DNA of 64,000 bases from a virus, in IMG/VR virus record IMGVR_UViG_3300033145_000529, positions 62,001 to 126,000 of that record; one strand, written 5' to 3'. The first letter of the stretch is position 1. Every line of letters starts with the position of its first letter. Shown piece after piece: positions 9,329-19,406 of the stretch. The position numbers and the translations under genes are program-made. The notes beneath the pieces were generated by a model that made no database searches, was not told the origin of the DNA, and worked only from the letters and a program-made list of their open reading frames with translations.

Positions 9329-10939
9329 ATGGGAATAGCTGAAGAATATGCGAAAAGGGTAAAGATACCCATTGCTAAGGTTAAAGTTACTAAATTTTTT
9401 GAGGGAGAGTCCCCTGGAGTGGAAGCCATTGGTGATAATTATTTTCCCGAAGTTATAAGTTGTGATATCACTTATGGTTTTGACCAAGCCAGTACAACCT
9501 GTACTTTGGAATTAAAAACTCCCCTTGATTCTGAAGGTAACTATGTCCGTTTTGTCCCAATGAATAGAGTTGAGGTGGAGCAGGGGTGGAATGTACTTTC
9601 AACTTACAGAATTACATTTTTTGGGTTTATTGATAAAATAGAGTATGCTAGTCCTCCCCGAACAGTTAGATTAGAATGTCGTGATATCCTAAAATTAGCA
9701 CAAGATAACTATTATATTTATTCAAATAGAAGAGTTTATTCTGCTGTACCTGACGAGTCTGAACTAGACGCTGACGGTAATCCTATGGGTGGTCAAGCTG
9801 TTGAGGATAGACAAGCTCAGAGAATTATTACGGATTTCCTGACAGATAGTGGTATCCCAGAGTCTAGACTTCACCTCGACTTTGTAGAATATCCTGCTTC
9901 TGGTGCGATTGTCATTGGTAACAATGCTACGGCTGTTTTCGCATATGAGTCTGCAATGGATGCTTGCACACGCATCACTGACCTTATTGGTTACCGTATA
10001 TGGGCTGATAAAGGTGGGCATGTTCAGTGTAAAGAAATAAGACCTGTCGGAGCCTCAACATCATCTCAAACATATCGCAGTCAAGAAGAGACATATGCAG
10101 GAGATGAGGTATGGACAATTACTCAAGTTGGTAATTTATTAGGTATTAGTGCAAGCAGAGATGATGACCTGAGAAATTGGGTTACAGTATATGGATATGA
10201 TGGAATAAGTACTACAGTTGCAGGTCCATCTGATTATATTCCTACCCCACCAACATATAGAAGGACAGAGATCAGGTCATACTTGCTAGATACACCAGAA
10301 TTACTTATTGCTGTAGCTACTAGAGTTTATAATGATTTGAACAGATTAAGATATACTGCTAGAGCTACTATTGAGGGAGACCCAAGACTTGAAATTGGAC
10401 AGACTATTAGCTTATATGACCCCCACGCAATGACGGACCTAATTGAATATTTCTTGTATGATTATACTAGCTCACTTACAGCAGGTATATGGACTATGGA
10501 ATTGAGTCTTGTTGGTGGTACTGGTGCGGGGACTGAAGGTTCACCCCCAGTTGCTAATATTGCTCCTGTAGCAATGTTTGTATATAGGGTTGAACATGAG
10601 TCGCTTGCTGACGATAGTAATATGTATGATGTTACTGTTGATGCGACACCTTCGTATGACCCAAATGGTCCATTAGAAGAATTGCTCTATACTTGGGTTT
10701 GTTCTGGTTATTCTGTAGCGAGCGGAATTACACATACTTACAATGTGATAACGGATACCCTTTCTATTTATGTTACATTGACGGTGCAAGACCAAGGAAC
10801 ACCACCGCTTAGTAGTTCTATTACTCTTGCAATAACATCTATTGAGGTAGAACAGAAGATGGTATTTGTAGCTTCGGGGAAGTATGTTTATACTTCAGAT
10901 AATGGTGGAGTAAGTTGGTTAAAACAAGAATTATGGTAA
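9329..10939 (+). CDS. Baseplate hub / tail-associated protein with PKD domain and Asp-box tail
   Basis: 536 residues. The first ~395 look like a gpD/gp27-type tail hub: RVEVEQGW, RLECRDILKLAQDN, the glycine-rich turn LEIGQTISLYDP. Then comes a PKD-like Ig domain (VTVDATPSYDPNGP, TYTWV-like core and YVTLTVQDQG), and finally a single Asp-box strand (YTSDNGGVSW) right at the C-terminus. The hub closes the tail tube, and the PKD domain probably contacts host glycans. Two bases after the preceding stop. Confidence 0.65.
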   Translation: MGIAEEYAKRVKIPIAKVKVTKFFEGESPGVEAIGDNYFPEVISCDITYGFDQASTTCTLELKTPLDSEGNYVRFVPMNRVEVEQGWNVLSTYRITFFGFIDKIEYASPPRTVRLECRDILKLAQDNYYIYSNRRVYSAVPDESELDADGNPMGGQAVEDRQAQRIITDFLTDSGIPESRLHLDFVEYPASGAIVIGNNATAVFAYESAMDACTRITDLIGYRIWADKGGHVQCKEIRPVGASTSSQTYRSQEETYAGDEVWTITQVGNLLGISASRDDDLRNWVTVYGYDGISTTVAGPSDYIPTPPTYRRTEIRSYLLDTPELLIAVATRVYNDLNRLRYTARATIEGDPRLEIGQTISLYDPHAMTDLIEYFLYDYTSSLTAGIWTMELSLVGGTGAGTEGSPPVANIAPVAMFVYRVEHESLADDSNMYDVTVDATPSYDPNGPLEELLYTWVCSGYSVASGITHTYNVITDTLSIYVTLTVQDQGTPPLSSSITLAITSIEVEQKMVFVASGKYVYTSDNGGVSWLKQELW

Positions 10940-10946
10940 TGGGTAG

Positions 10947-12179
10947 ATGACAACTAATATTTGGTGGGTAGACCCACCTAGAAAGTATTGGGCTGGTGGC
11001 TACATGAGCTATAAGTATCATGATGCCGTAGTGGATACAGTCTATATCCACAATAACCAATATTACTCTGGATTCCAATGCGTAAAGCAATGGCAATTTC
11101 CGCTAGACTTAATTTCTGACCATTACGAATGTTGGGCATACCACTTCTTTACAAAATTTAAAGTTCCAATAGCTACGAGCGGTGTATTCCAAAGTGCCGA
11201 ACTCTATTTAATGCTTGGTGGTGCTGAGATGGTCTTGGATGACCCCACTGTTTATAACGTTATGGACATTGACGTATACTACAAAAGTGTCTATGACACT
11301 GATACCTTTCCTTGGCAGGTTCTAGATGAAGGAGATTATGCGGCTCCGACATGGACTCAAAATCCTAATTCTATAGAAAATTTCTATAGTATGTGGGGTC
11401 TATTTGTAGTAGGAGGACCATATTGGGTAGACCCTGTTACTGTGACGGTTGGAGTTCAAAAAGCCATAGATGAGGGGTGGGAGTGGATTGCTTTTAGACT
11501 TTCTCCAAGTTATGTTGCCCCACCTGATTATAATTGGGATGTTAGACCAACGACATTCGACCAACGGGCTGCGTTAGCGTTTTATGGTCCAGTTAACCCA
11601 TATTGGACAACCTCACCGCCAGGATTCACTAAAAAGGGTGTACCTGAGCCTGCTTGCTCACCTGTCCCCTGGTTGAAAATTACTTATTCTGGTGGGGCAG
11701 AGCAGTGGTATCCAGGTGAAGATGAGACTGCTAATCCTGTCTCTGGAGAAGGTTCTACTGGTAATGCTATAGTAAATTGTGTAGCCGCAGACCCTAAAGC
11801 TAAAATGGCAATCGCTGGAACTGAAACGGGTAATTTGTGGCATTGTTGGAGTGGTGGAGGTGTGTGGAATAAGGTTCTTGATGGGGTTGAACCCATAACG
11901 GCTGTGTGGATGGATCATATAAGGAATTTCCAAGATTATCCGTATGGCGAAATTGCTTGGTATGGAGCGGGGAGCGGAACAGGAAGTGGAAATTTATATA
12001 AGAGTGAGAATTCTCTTGGTAATTTTACTCTGAAGGGAATTTTCCCAACAAAAATTGTTGAAATCATGTCCAGTAATCGGGATTCTGATAAAGTTGTTGT
12101 GGGTGTCTTGGACGGTGTTTGGACATCTGTTGATGGTGGTGAAACTTGGATAGAAGGGTTAGAATCCCCTACAACATAA
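10947..12179 (+). CDS. Receptor-binding tail protein ending in Asp-box repeat
   Basis: 410 residues; the N-terminal ~250 are Trp/Tyr-rich and unrecognised. The C-terminal 150 look like a partial beta-propeller with 'VWTSVDGGETW', a clear BNR/Asp-box. It starts seven bases after the hub gene. Asp-box propellers in phage tails usually bind or cut host glycans; one or two copies are too few for a complete propeller, so it may act as a trimer or with the neighbouring proteins. Confidence 0.6.
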   Translation: MTTNIWWVDPPRKYWAGGYMSYKYHDAVVDTVYIHNNQYYSGFQCVKQWQFPLDLISDHYECWAYHFFTKFKVPIATSGVFQSAELYLMLGGAEMVLDDPTVYNVMDIDVYYKSVYDTDTFPWQVLDEGDYAAPTWTQNPNSIENFYSMWGLFVVGGPYWVDPVTVTVGVQKAIDEGWEWIAFRLSPSYVAPPDYNWDVRPTTFDQRAALAFYGPVNPYWTTSPPGFTKKGVPEPACSPVPWLKITYSGGAEQWYPGEDETANPVSGEGSTGNAIVNCVAADPKAKMAIAGTETGNLWHCWSGGGVWNKVLDGVEPITAVWMDHIRNFQDYPYGEIAWYGAGSGTGSGNLYKSENSLGNFTLKGIFPTKIVEIMSSNRDSDKVVVGVLDGVWTSVDGGETWIEGLESPTT

Positions 12180-12192
12180 TTGAGGTATAGTA

Positions 12193-13713
12193 ATGGCACG
12201 TGGTGATATTATAAATTCTAGTATAGAAACCTTGGAATTTGATGAAGACCAGGGAGTTTATTGTAAGATAGTACAAGTTTCTGGCGGTGTCTGTGCTATA
12301 GTATATGCGAATACCGATAATCTTAAAATGAAGACATATCTTATAGACAGCCTAGGTAATATTGGTGATGAGATAGACTCGGTGGTTATTGGAGTTGGGT
12401 CTTATCCCTATATCCATCATATTACTGATACCAATGTTTTTGCCATTGCATACGTAGGTCCTTCGGCAGACAGGTTTGTTAAACTTCTTACTATTAATAT
12501 CAGTAATGCGGGTATAATAGGTTCGGAAATTAGTTCATTGGACATTTACGACCCATCCCCTGATGTAGCACGGTACCTTAAGCTTGTTCATGTTAGTGGA
12601 ACTACATATGCTATTACTTGGTACATTGCTGGAACTCCTCCTGATTACCCTGGTTGGCTAGCAACAGTTAATATTGATAATGACGGTACAAATCTTTCTG
12701 TATTGGACAGCTATAATTTCTCTGCTAATGCCGTTTCACCTGATATTATGCGTGCTTATGGTAATGTGTTTATTATCACCCATAATGGCGGACTTGCAAT
12801 TACATTACCAATTGCTGCTAATGGTACAATTGGTTCAGTACTAGATAGTCATGATTTTCTGGTTGCTACAGGGTATCCATCACTAATTCACATCGCTGGT
12901 AACGTCTTTGCTACTGCTAGTTATGATGGGTTACCTGGTTGGATTAGGACATTTTCAGTTATTAGTGGTATTATAACTGAAATTGACACATATGAATTTG
13001 CTGGTGATGCTAGTGCTATAAGAGGTCTTTACTTAACTTCTGATGGTACTAATGTTATCATTGCTGTTGTATTCACAACTGCCCCTTCACCTCCTTTGGG
13101 GAAGATATACACCATTTACATAGGTATTGATGGAATTATCGGGGGACAGATAGATAGTGATCAGTGGAAGAGCACTGTTTCGACTCCTTATATAATTAAT
13201 GTAACTGGTAATATTTATGCTTTAGTTTGCGATGGATATGGTCCTGTGGGTGGTGGAGGATGGTTAGTAACACTAAGTATTGATACAATTTGGTATCGTG
13301 CGTTTAAAGGTTTATTTAATCGTGGTGATGAGATTCAAGCAATTTTTGAAGGTGGGGTAGGTTATAGAAGCCCCGATTTTGGGGTTACTTGGTATGAGAT
13401 GGAAGATGAACCAATAACAGGCAGAGATGTCGGATTTGATGCTTCAAATGAACAAGAGTCATTCATTGGGGCTAGTGGGGTTCTTTACAAGTTTGATTAT
13501 GCGGAGGGAGAGATTTTTTACTATGCTCAAGGTGCAGCAATAAGTGGAGTTGTATCATGTATAGATGTAGACCCAGTAACTCCTGTTGCAGTTGTTGGGA
13601 CAAGTGAGAAATTATATAAAACAGTAGACTTCGGTGCAACAGTTCATGAATGGAAGAGCATTCCAGTTGCGGGCGTTGCAATAGGCGGAAATTTTATAGT
13701 ACCGAGTGGATAA
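12193..13713 (+). CDS. Beta-propeller-like tail protein
   Basis: 506 residues. Seven or so degenerate repeats of about 50 residues run through the first 370 (the recurring pattern is 'I..V.GNVFAI.Y.....G.I.T..I...G.I...ID'). An Asp-box-like strand (YRSPDFGVTWYEM) and another propeller-like segment (LYKTVDFGATVHEW) follow. Probably a receptor-binding propeller. Ribosome site GAGG before the ATG. Confidence 0.6.
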   Translation: MARGDIINSSIETLEFDEDQGVYCKIVQVSGGVCAIVYANTDNLKMKTYLIDSLGNIGDEIDSVVIGVGSYPYIHHITDTNVFAIAYVGPSADRFVKLLTINISNAGIIGSEISSLDIYDPSPDVARYLKLVHVSGTTYAITWYIAGTPPDYPGWLATVNIDNDGTNLSVLDSYNFSANAVSPDIMRAYGNVFIITHNGGLAITLPIAANGTIGSVLDSHDFLVATGYPSLIHIAGNVFATASYDGLPGWIRTFSVISGIITEIDTYEFAGDASAIRGLYLTSDGTNVIIAVVFTTAPSPPLGKIYTIYIGIDGIIGGQIDSDQWKSTVSTPYIINVTGNIYALVCDGYGPVGGGGWLVTLSIDTIWYRAFKGLFNRGDEIQAIFEGGVGYRSPDFGVTWYEMEDEPITGRDVGFDASNEQESFIGASGVLYKFDYAEGEIFYYAQGAAISGVVSCIDVDPVTPVAVVGTSEKLYKTVDFGATVHEWKSIPVAGVAIGGNFIVPSG

Positions 13714-13714
13714 T

Positions 13715-15673
13715 ATGATAACTAAGAGAGAAGCTAAAGAAATAGTAGATTGGGTTGTTCGGGAGATAACGAGGCGTAACTTTTCCTACGTTACTGATGG
13801 TAGATTAGATTTGAGTAAATCTCCTGTTGGGGCAATTTCTGGGACTCAAACTTCTGGTGGTCCTATTGCTGATGGTGCTATTTGGAATCGTCATGTTCAC
13901 CCCAACGCTGATATTAGGGGAACAAAAGTAAGAATAGCGACAACCGCAGAACGTGGTACTGTTCAGTTAGGAACTGATGGTGTAGCACTAGTCCCTACAA
14001 TGTCTGGTCTTCTTGCTACGGCTTCTGGTCTTGGTGCAAGTCTAATTGGTATTGAGGATAGTCCTGATGCATTTGTGTCAGAGGATGTAGAAGCTGTTCT
14101 ACATGAGTTGTATGATAAAATCGTTGCTATTGCCTTCCTTGATTTGACCGATACTCCAAGTAATTATACAAACAGATTCCCACAAGTTCCTACTATTACC
14201 GAGGCTGAGGCTGGTTTAGAATGGAGACCAGTGGATTATTATGATAGTGATAGCGTTGTACCTTTCCTTGGTTATGCCCTCAGCTTTGATGGGGATGATG
14301 ATTATGTAAATTGCGGGCAGGACAACAGCTTAAATCTAGTAGGTGACCTCAGTATTGAGATATGGATAAACCCTGATGCTACCAATATTAGTGGTTTGTC
14401 TTCAGTTTATAAATTTGCGGGTGGTTATAAAGGATTTAGGTTTGGAGTAAAGACTGCCGAAACAAACTTTGCCATCGGCAATTCAGGGGGTGGATATGAG
14501 GGATTAAATTGGAAACATGCTAATCTCTCTGATACTGAGGCTTATGTAGTAATTACAAAGGAAGGAACTACGGTTAAGTGTTATATAAATAACGTAGCAC
14601 AAGCTGACAAAACTCTCTCTGATGCTGTGATAAATGACCACTCTACAGTAAACTTATTACTTGGTCATAATCCATTGAATGCCAAGTACTTAAAAGGTAA
14701 GATAGCCCAAGTCCGCATATCAAATGTAGCTCGAACTCAAGCTGAAATAACTGCTAATTATAATGGCGGAGCAGGTCGCAAATTCCCACTGGATGCCAAT
14801 ACAGTAGCTCTGTGGCAGATAGATGAAGGTGCTGGTGCTACTGTCTATGATGAGACAGATAATGATAATGACGGGACTATTGATGGAGCTACTTGGACAG
14901 ATAGTATAATATATTCTAGATTTGATACTGATTATTCAGGTGCGGTTGCTGTAAGGTGTGGTGAAGAAGTAGTTGATGCTGAATCTGCTACAATGAATAA
15001 CATTCTTGATGGTGGTGAAGCTAATGGTTACTACGATATTTATGGCAGACCAAAAACAAGAATTGGTAGTAAGGAACAAATAGCAAAAGGAAATTATACA
15101 GAGTTTGAAGCGGATGGAACTCATCGTTTTGCTGGTGAGTCTACTGTGTGGGAAGATTTACGGACTCCTACTAATATGCTCAAGACCCACAGCACCAAAC
15201 CTCCTGTTTGGACTGATTATAAAGGTGGTCAAGTGTTAGCTTTTGAAGACCAAGCAGTAAATTATCAGACAGTTTACTTCACGTGGCAAATGCCACACGC
15301 ATATAAATTGGGAACAACACTTTATCCTCACGTTCACATTGTACCAGAAGACGATACTGCTGGAGATGTTTATTGGGAATTTACTTACAGTATAGCAGAA
15401 AAGGATGGCATAGTTCCAAATCCAACTACTGTAAATACTGTTCAAGCAATGCCTGCCATAGCAGACCAGCATAAGTTTCACTACATTGCTACAATAAGTG
15501 GAAGTGAAATGCCCGCTAGTGGAGATGATGTATCAACAATGTTATTGTGTAGTTTAACACGTAGGTCTGATGACGCATTGGATACTTTTAATGGTAAGAG
15601 TGTTTATTTATTAGAGGTAGATTTACATTATGAAATAGATACTGTTGGTAGTAGGCAAGAACTTATTAAATAG
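13715..15673 (+). CDS. Tail fibre with LamG/concanavalin-like lectin domain
   Basis: 652 residues from the ATG at 13715, one base after the preceding stop (reinitiation likely). An N-terminal fibre segment with the tropism-determinant block 'RIATTAERGTVQLGTDGVA' leads into a LamG/ConA-like lectin domain (ALSFDGDDDYVNCGQDNSLN, LSIEIWINP, KIAQVRISNVARTQAEI) of ~170 residues. A C-terminal domain of ~250 residues with conserved His/Trp residues follows. The lectin domain implies carbohydrate binding on the host surface. Confidence 0.8.
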   Translation: MITKREAKEIVDWVVREITRRNFSYVTDGRLDLSKSPVGAISGTQTSGGPIADGAIWNRHVHPNADIRGTKVRIATTAERGTVQLGTDGVALVPTMSGLLATASGLGASLIGIEDSPDAFVSEDVEAVLHELYDKIVAIAFLDLTDTPSNYTNRFPQVPTITEAEAGLEWRPVDYYDSDSVVPFLGYALSFDGDDDYVNCGQDNSLNLVGDLSIEIWINPDATNISGLSSVYKFAGGYKGFRFGVKTAETNFAIGNSGGGYEGLNWKHANLSDTEAYVVITKEGTTVKCYINNVAQADKTLSDAVINDHSTVNLLLGHNPLNAKYLKGKIAQVRISNVARTQAEITANYNGGAGRKFPLDANTVALWQIDEGAGATVYDETDNDNDGTIDGATWTDSIIYSRFDTDYSGAVAVRCGEEVVDAESATMNNILDGGEANGYYDIYGRPKTRIGSKEQIAKGNYTEFEADGTHRFAGESTVWEDLRTPTNMLKTHSTKPPVWTDYKGGQVLAFEDQAVNYQTVYFTWQMPHAYKLGTTLYPHVHIVPEDDTAGDVYWEFTYSIAEKDGIVPNPTTVNTVQAMPAIADQHKFHYIATISGSEMPASGDDVSTMLLCSLTRRSDDALDTFNGKSVYLLEVDLHYEIDTVGSRQELIK

Positions 15674-15683
15674 GTGAAATAAA

Positions 15684-16664
15684 ATGGCAACAAAAATATA
15701 TTTAAGAAGAGGAACACGCACCGAAATTCTAGGTATTGTTCCTGAAAGTGGTGAACCAGTATGGGCAACGGACACCAAAGCATTGTATATTGGTGATGAT
15801 GCAACGTCTGGTGGTGTTTTTGTCGGTGGCACTGGTGCTCAAGTACTGTCTTTAAATGGATTATTTGATATTATAACAATATCTGGTGCAGGTCTTGTTA
15901 CTGTAACTGAAGATGGTCAAGTGATAGTGGTCTCTGGTGAAGATATACTTGACGTGGACAGCTTGAATGGTTTAACTGGTGCGGTTACAATTTCGGGATT
16001 AAATGGTATAACTGTATTTGAAGATGGGCAAATCATAGTGGTTTCAGGTCGTGATGAATTTCTTGAGCTTATAGATACACCATCAAGCTATGCAGGTCAA
16101 GGTGGAAAGTTTGCTAGGGTAAATGTTGGTGAGGATGCTCTAGAATTTGCACCTACTGCATTTGTTGGTTTGACAGATACTCCTGCTAATTTTACTGGTT
16201 CGTCTAAGAAACTTGTTGCCGTAAATGCTGGTGAATCCGCCCTTGAGTTTATTAAAAGAATAAATATTGAAGAGACCTTAACAAGCGACCACGATTGGGC
16301 AGGATTAGTGTGTAGTGGTATTGCTGGTGAAACCTTGGCATTTGGTGAATTAGTTTATTATGCAAGTGATAGTAAGTGGAAGAAAACAATTGCAACAGTA
16401 GAAGGGCAAACAGATGGACATTTGTCATTGGTAGTTGCGTCAGGTGTGGAGGATGACAGTATTACTTTATTACTTCTAGGTTACATAAGAGATGATAGTT
16501 GGAGTTGGGTGGTGGCTAGTGGACTTTTTGTGCATACTGTAAGTGGGGAAATGTCCCAAGTTGCACCGAGTAATGCTGGTGAGTTTGTTCGTAGAGTGGG
16601 TTATGCTCATTCTTCTGATGCTATTTGGTTTAATCCTGATGGTACTGTAATAGAGAGGAGTTAG
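15684..16664 (+). CDS. Tail fibre with phage fibre N-terminal domain and internal repeats
   Basis: 326 residues. It opens with the 'IYLRRGTRTEI' block of phage tail fibre N-termini (hyaluronidase/major-tropism type: LRRGT...GEPVWATDTKALYIGD). Two internal repeats follow (LIDTPSSYAGQGGKFARVNV and LTDTPANFTGSSKKLVAVN, each ending in 'ES/DALEF'), as in long fibres of other phages. A short insert-type domain closes it. Confidence 0.75.
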   Translation: MATKIYLRRGTRTEILGIVPESGEPVWATDTKALYIGDDATSGGVFVGGTGAQVLSLNGLFDIITISGAGLVTVTEDGQVIVVSGEDILDVDSLNGLTGAVTISGLNGITVFEDGQIIVVSGRDEFLELIDTPSSYAGQGGKFARVNVGEDALEFAPTAFVGLTDTPANFTGSSKKLVAVNAGESALEFIKRINIEETLTSDHDWAGLVCSGIAGETLAFGELVYYASDSKWKKTIATVEGQTDGHLSLVVASGVEDDSITLLLLGYIRDDSWSWVVASGLFVHTVSGEMSQVAPSNAGEFVRRVGYAHSSDAIWFNPDGTVIERS

Positions 16665-16668
16665 GCAA

Positions 16669-17946
16669 ATGTCTGAGCAAGTAATAATTGGAGGAGACCC
16701 AGAGAGGTATATTGCTGGTGCTGCTGCTAGGTATCACTGCCTTATGGGTGGAGGTTATTGGAAGACTGCTAGTATAGCAATTCCTATGCCTACAGCAGGG
16801 ACTCTAAAGAAGCTAAGAGTTCAGCTAACTGGTGCTCCTGGTGATGGTAAGAGCTATCAGATATATCTCAGTAAAGGTGGTGTAGAACAAGCATTATCGG
16901 TAACTATCTCAGGTGCTTCGGATACTGCAGGTTCAGATGATAGTAATGAAATATCTGTAGTTGCTGGAGATTTGGTAGAACTGGTAAGTATTCCTACAAA
17001 CACTCCTACTGATAGAGCTTGCACTTTCAGCTTAGAGTTTATACCTACCGTTGATAACGAGTCCATACACTTTGCATATATTGATAATGAGAAGAACAGT
17101 GATGGAGATGCCTATCACCAGGTTGTCTCTGGTTACGGCTCTGAGGTAGGTGCTGTTCTTGACAAAGCCTATGCAGTAGTTCCAACTGGCGGAACACTAA
17201 AGCTACTATATGCTATTGCCTTTACTGCCCCTGGTGCAGGAAACTCCAGAACCTTCACTGTGTACAAGGATGGTGGAGATACAGGTATAGTAGCTGCTAT
17301 TGCTGATACAGATACTAAGGTTCAGGATACCACTCACTCCCAGGCTGTTTCTGCTGGAGACCTGTTCTGTGTAAAGCTAACTAATGCAGGAGGTCCTGCT
17401 AGTTCAAAGTATGGCTGGTCATTTGTCTTCCTAGCTAGTACTGCTGGTGAGTTTCCTATCTTTAACTGTGGTGTTTATGCTCCTGCTATAGATGCTGTAA
17501 CCTACCAGAATCCCTGTGGTAGCTACTTTGGTGAGGCTTGGGATGCTACTGAGGCAAATGTAAAGCAGATTACTAGAACTATGGCTATCACTAAGATGTA
17601 TGTGAATCTAACTACTGCTCCTGGTGCTGATTCTAAGTCATATGCATTTATGCTAAGGGAGGATGAGGGAGATACAGATGTTACTGTAACTATTAGTACT
17701 ACAGCTACTACAGGTAACGATACAGCCCACACTCATGCTTTTACTGATAATCACTATGTAGCTGTAAAGTGCACTCCTGCTAATGCTCCTGCTACTACTT
17801 ACCCTAGGATAAGCCTATGTGGTTATATTTCTGATGCTCCTAGTGGTCCTTCTATAGCAAGCCTTGATGGAATTGCATCAGCATTAATTAATAAAGTAGC
17901 TGGTATTCCTTGGGCAAGCATTGCCAAAATAAATGGAGTAGGATAG
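16669..17946 (+). CDS. Tail fibre/appendage protein
   Basis: 425 residues made of three similar beta-rich units of ~120 residues, each with 'T.....GTLKKLRV/LLYAIAF...PG.G.S/N....Y....G' and a paired 'VSAGDLFCVKLT'-type strand. It ends with 'VAGIPWASIAKINGV', a common closing motif of phage and prophage fibre proteins. Codon choice (many CTA, CCT, AAG) looks different from its neighbours, hinting at recent exchange. Last gene of the virion block. Confidence 0.65.
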   Translation: MSEQVIIGGDPERYIAGAAARYHCLMGGGYWKTASIAIPMPTAGTLKKLRVQLTGAPGDGKSYQIYLSKGGVEQALSVTISGASDTAGSDDSNEISVVAGDLVELVSIPTNTPTDRACTFSLEFIPTVDNESIHFAYIDNEKNSDGDAYHQVVSGYGSEVGAVLDKAYAVVPTGGTLKLLYAIAFTAPGAGNSRTFTVYKDGGDTGIVAAIADTDTKVQDTTHSQAVSAGDLFCVKLTNAGGPASSKYGWSFVFLASTAGEFPIFNCGVYAPAIDAVTYQNPCGSYFGEAWDATEANVKQITRTMAITKMYVNLTTAPGADSKSYAFMLREDEGDTDVTVTISTTATTGNDTAHTHAFTDNHYVAVKCTPANAPATTYPRISLCGYISDAPSGPSIASLDGIASALINKVAGIPWASIAKINGVG

Positions 17947-17949
17947 GGC

Positions 17950-17978
17950 TTGACAACTCCTATTTTGTGTGGTATAAT
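17950..17978 (+). promoter_or_regulatory. Consensus promoter (TTGACA-17-TATAAT)
   Basis: TTGACA (17950-17955) and TATAAT (17973-17978) are separated by 17 bases, with GGC before the -35 and TGTGG before the -10 (extended -10). One of nine near-identical promoters in the window. It lies at the border between the virion genes and the replication genes. Confidence 0.85.
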
Positions 17979-18052
17979 ACATGTAGGAATAGTAAAAGGT
18001 GTGGTGAGGAGAAGACAGAGAAAAAATACTTATTCCTAAGCCACGAAAAGGC

Positions 18053-18081
18053 TTGACATCTAGCCAATTATGTGGTATAAT
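18053..18081 (+). promoter_or_regulatory. Consensus promoter for the replication operon
   Basis: AAAAGGC-TTGACA (18053-18058), 17 bases, TGTGG-TATAAT (18076-18081). The SSB gene starts 22 bases downstream behind AAAGGAGAG. It is the second of two tandem promoters here. Confidence 0.9.
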
Positions 18082-18102
18082 AAAAAGTAAAAGGAGAGTC
18101 TG

Positions 18103-18873
18103 ATGAGTGAATTTGGCAAAATTTTAGACGAAAGTAGCAAGAGAACAACTACAAGAGCGAGGTACGGTTCTGACTTTATTAAAGTTACGAGTGACCATCA
18201 AACGGTAATTAGAGTGCTTGATATTCGACCAGAAGTACAGTGGTCACACTTTGTACCAAAAGGACATCACGCCTTCCCTAATGCAAATGCGGGAAAGGGG
18301 ATGTCTTTTATGTGCCCAGGGTGGGATGATTGTCCTATCTGTGCTTGGAATCGAGGACAAAAGAAGACTGACCCAAAAACTAAGGATGTTCTAAATGCTC
18401 GTAAACTATATACCTTCAATGTTCTTGATAGAACATCTATTGCACTGTGTCCTAGTTGTGAAGCTGAACATTACGAGAGTGGCGGTTCTTACCCAAGTGA
18501 ATGTGAGTGTGGTGCAGATTTATCTAAAGTAGAAGCAACACCTCGTAATAAGATTCAAATTATGCAGAAGGGTAAGAGAATTGTAGACCAGTTTAAGTCG
18601 TTTGAGGAAGAACCTGAATTGGGTGACCTTAAAAATTATGATATTAAATTGGATACAAGGGGTAAGGGAAGTGAGTCAATGACTACTTGTGTTCCTAAGC
18701 AAAAGACTGAGATTGACATAGTTGAAGCTGTAGGTGAAGATTGGAAGGACAAGTTATATGACATTAAGCAAGTTACTGCACCATTATCTGCTGATGCTAT
18801 TGAGAGAATTCTTAACGGTGAAGACTATTACACTGTTCTGAGTTCCAAGAAAGATGAGGAGTCAACCTTATAA
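18103..18873 (+). CDS. Single-stranded DNA-binding protein, gp32-like
   Basis: 256 residues. An OB-fold-type N-terminus leads to a zinc-site candidate, CPGWDDCPIC (about 70-79), followed by a second Cys set (CPSCE, CECGAD), the arrangement of T4 gp32-type SSBs, and an acidic C-terminal end (KKDEES). It would coat single strands during replication and recombination and recruit partners through the acidic tail. First gene of the replication operon, next to primase and helicase. Sequence similarity to gp32 is by motif and context only. Confidence 0.65.
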   Translation: MSEFGKILDESSKRTTTRARYGSDFIKVTSDHQTVIRVLDIRPEVQWSHFVPKGHHAFPNANAGKGMSFMCPGWDDCPICAWNRGQKKTDPKTKDVLNARKLYTFNVLDRTSIALCPSCEAEHYESGGSYPSECECGADLSKVEATPRNKIQIMQKGKRIVDQFKSFEEEPELGDLKNYDIKLDTRGKGSESMTTCVPKQKTEIDIVEAVGEDWKDKLYDIKQVTAPLSADAIERILNGEDYYTVLSSKKDEESTL

Positions 18874-18893
18874 TTTAACTGGAGATACTAAAT

Positions 18894-19406
18894 ATGGGCG
18901 ATATTGAAGATAACGCTCGTAGTTTAACATGGTGGTGGGGACAGTTAAATTTGGGTGATGATTGGAACTCAATGCCACGTGATATGAAGCGAGGACTTAT
19001 CAAGAAACTTCATATGGCATTTATTGATATTGCTGAGTTCAATATCTCTGAAAAGGACATTCTGAGTTTAATTAAGTTGACTGACCCACCTACCGTGTGG
19101 GATGCGATGTTGTCATTAACTAAATTACCTAAGACTAGGAGCAAGTGGGAAGTTCTTGCCTATTTGAAGGTGGTTGTTATTAATACGTGGAAGGCACAGC
19201 ATCCTATCATAAGGTCTAATATGCAACCACCACCACAACCACCGAAGCCAATAAAAATCGCTAGTGATAAGACGGTTGAAAGGTGGAATCCTCTTAACTT
19301 TAAGAGGAGACGCTGTGGATGTGGAAATATAATACGTAGTGACAATAAAACAGGTTTATGTAGAACCTGTCAGAGACACAGGAATGGAAAGAACGTTGAA
19401 CATTAG
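18894..19406 (+). CDS. Hypothetical replication-region protein with C-terminal zinc ribbon
   Basis: 170 residues. The N-terminal ~110 are helical. A Pro-rich linker (PPPQPPKP) leads to a short zinc ribbon CGCG...CRTCQ near the C-terminus. Lying between the SSB and primase genes, it could be a helicase loader or primase partner, as in T4 (gp59) or T7-like systems. No family recognised. Confidence 0.6.
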   Translation: MGDIEDNARSLTWWWGQLNLGDDWNSMPRDMKRGLIKKLHMAFIDIAEFNISEKDILSLIKLTDPPTVWDAMLSLTKLPKTRSKWEVLAYLKVVVINTWKAQHPIIRSNMQPPPQPPKPIKIASDKTVERWNPLNFKRRRCGCGNIIRSDNKTGLCRTCQRHRNGKNVEH

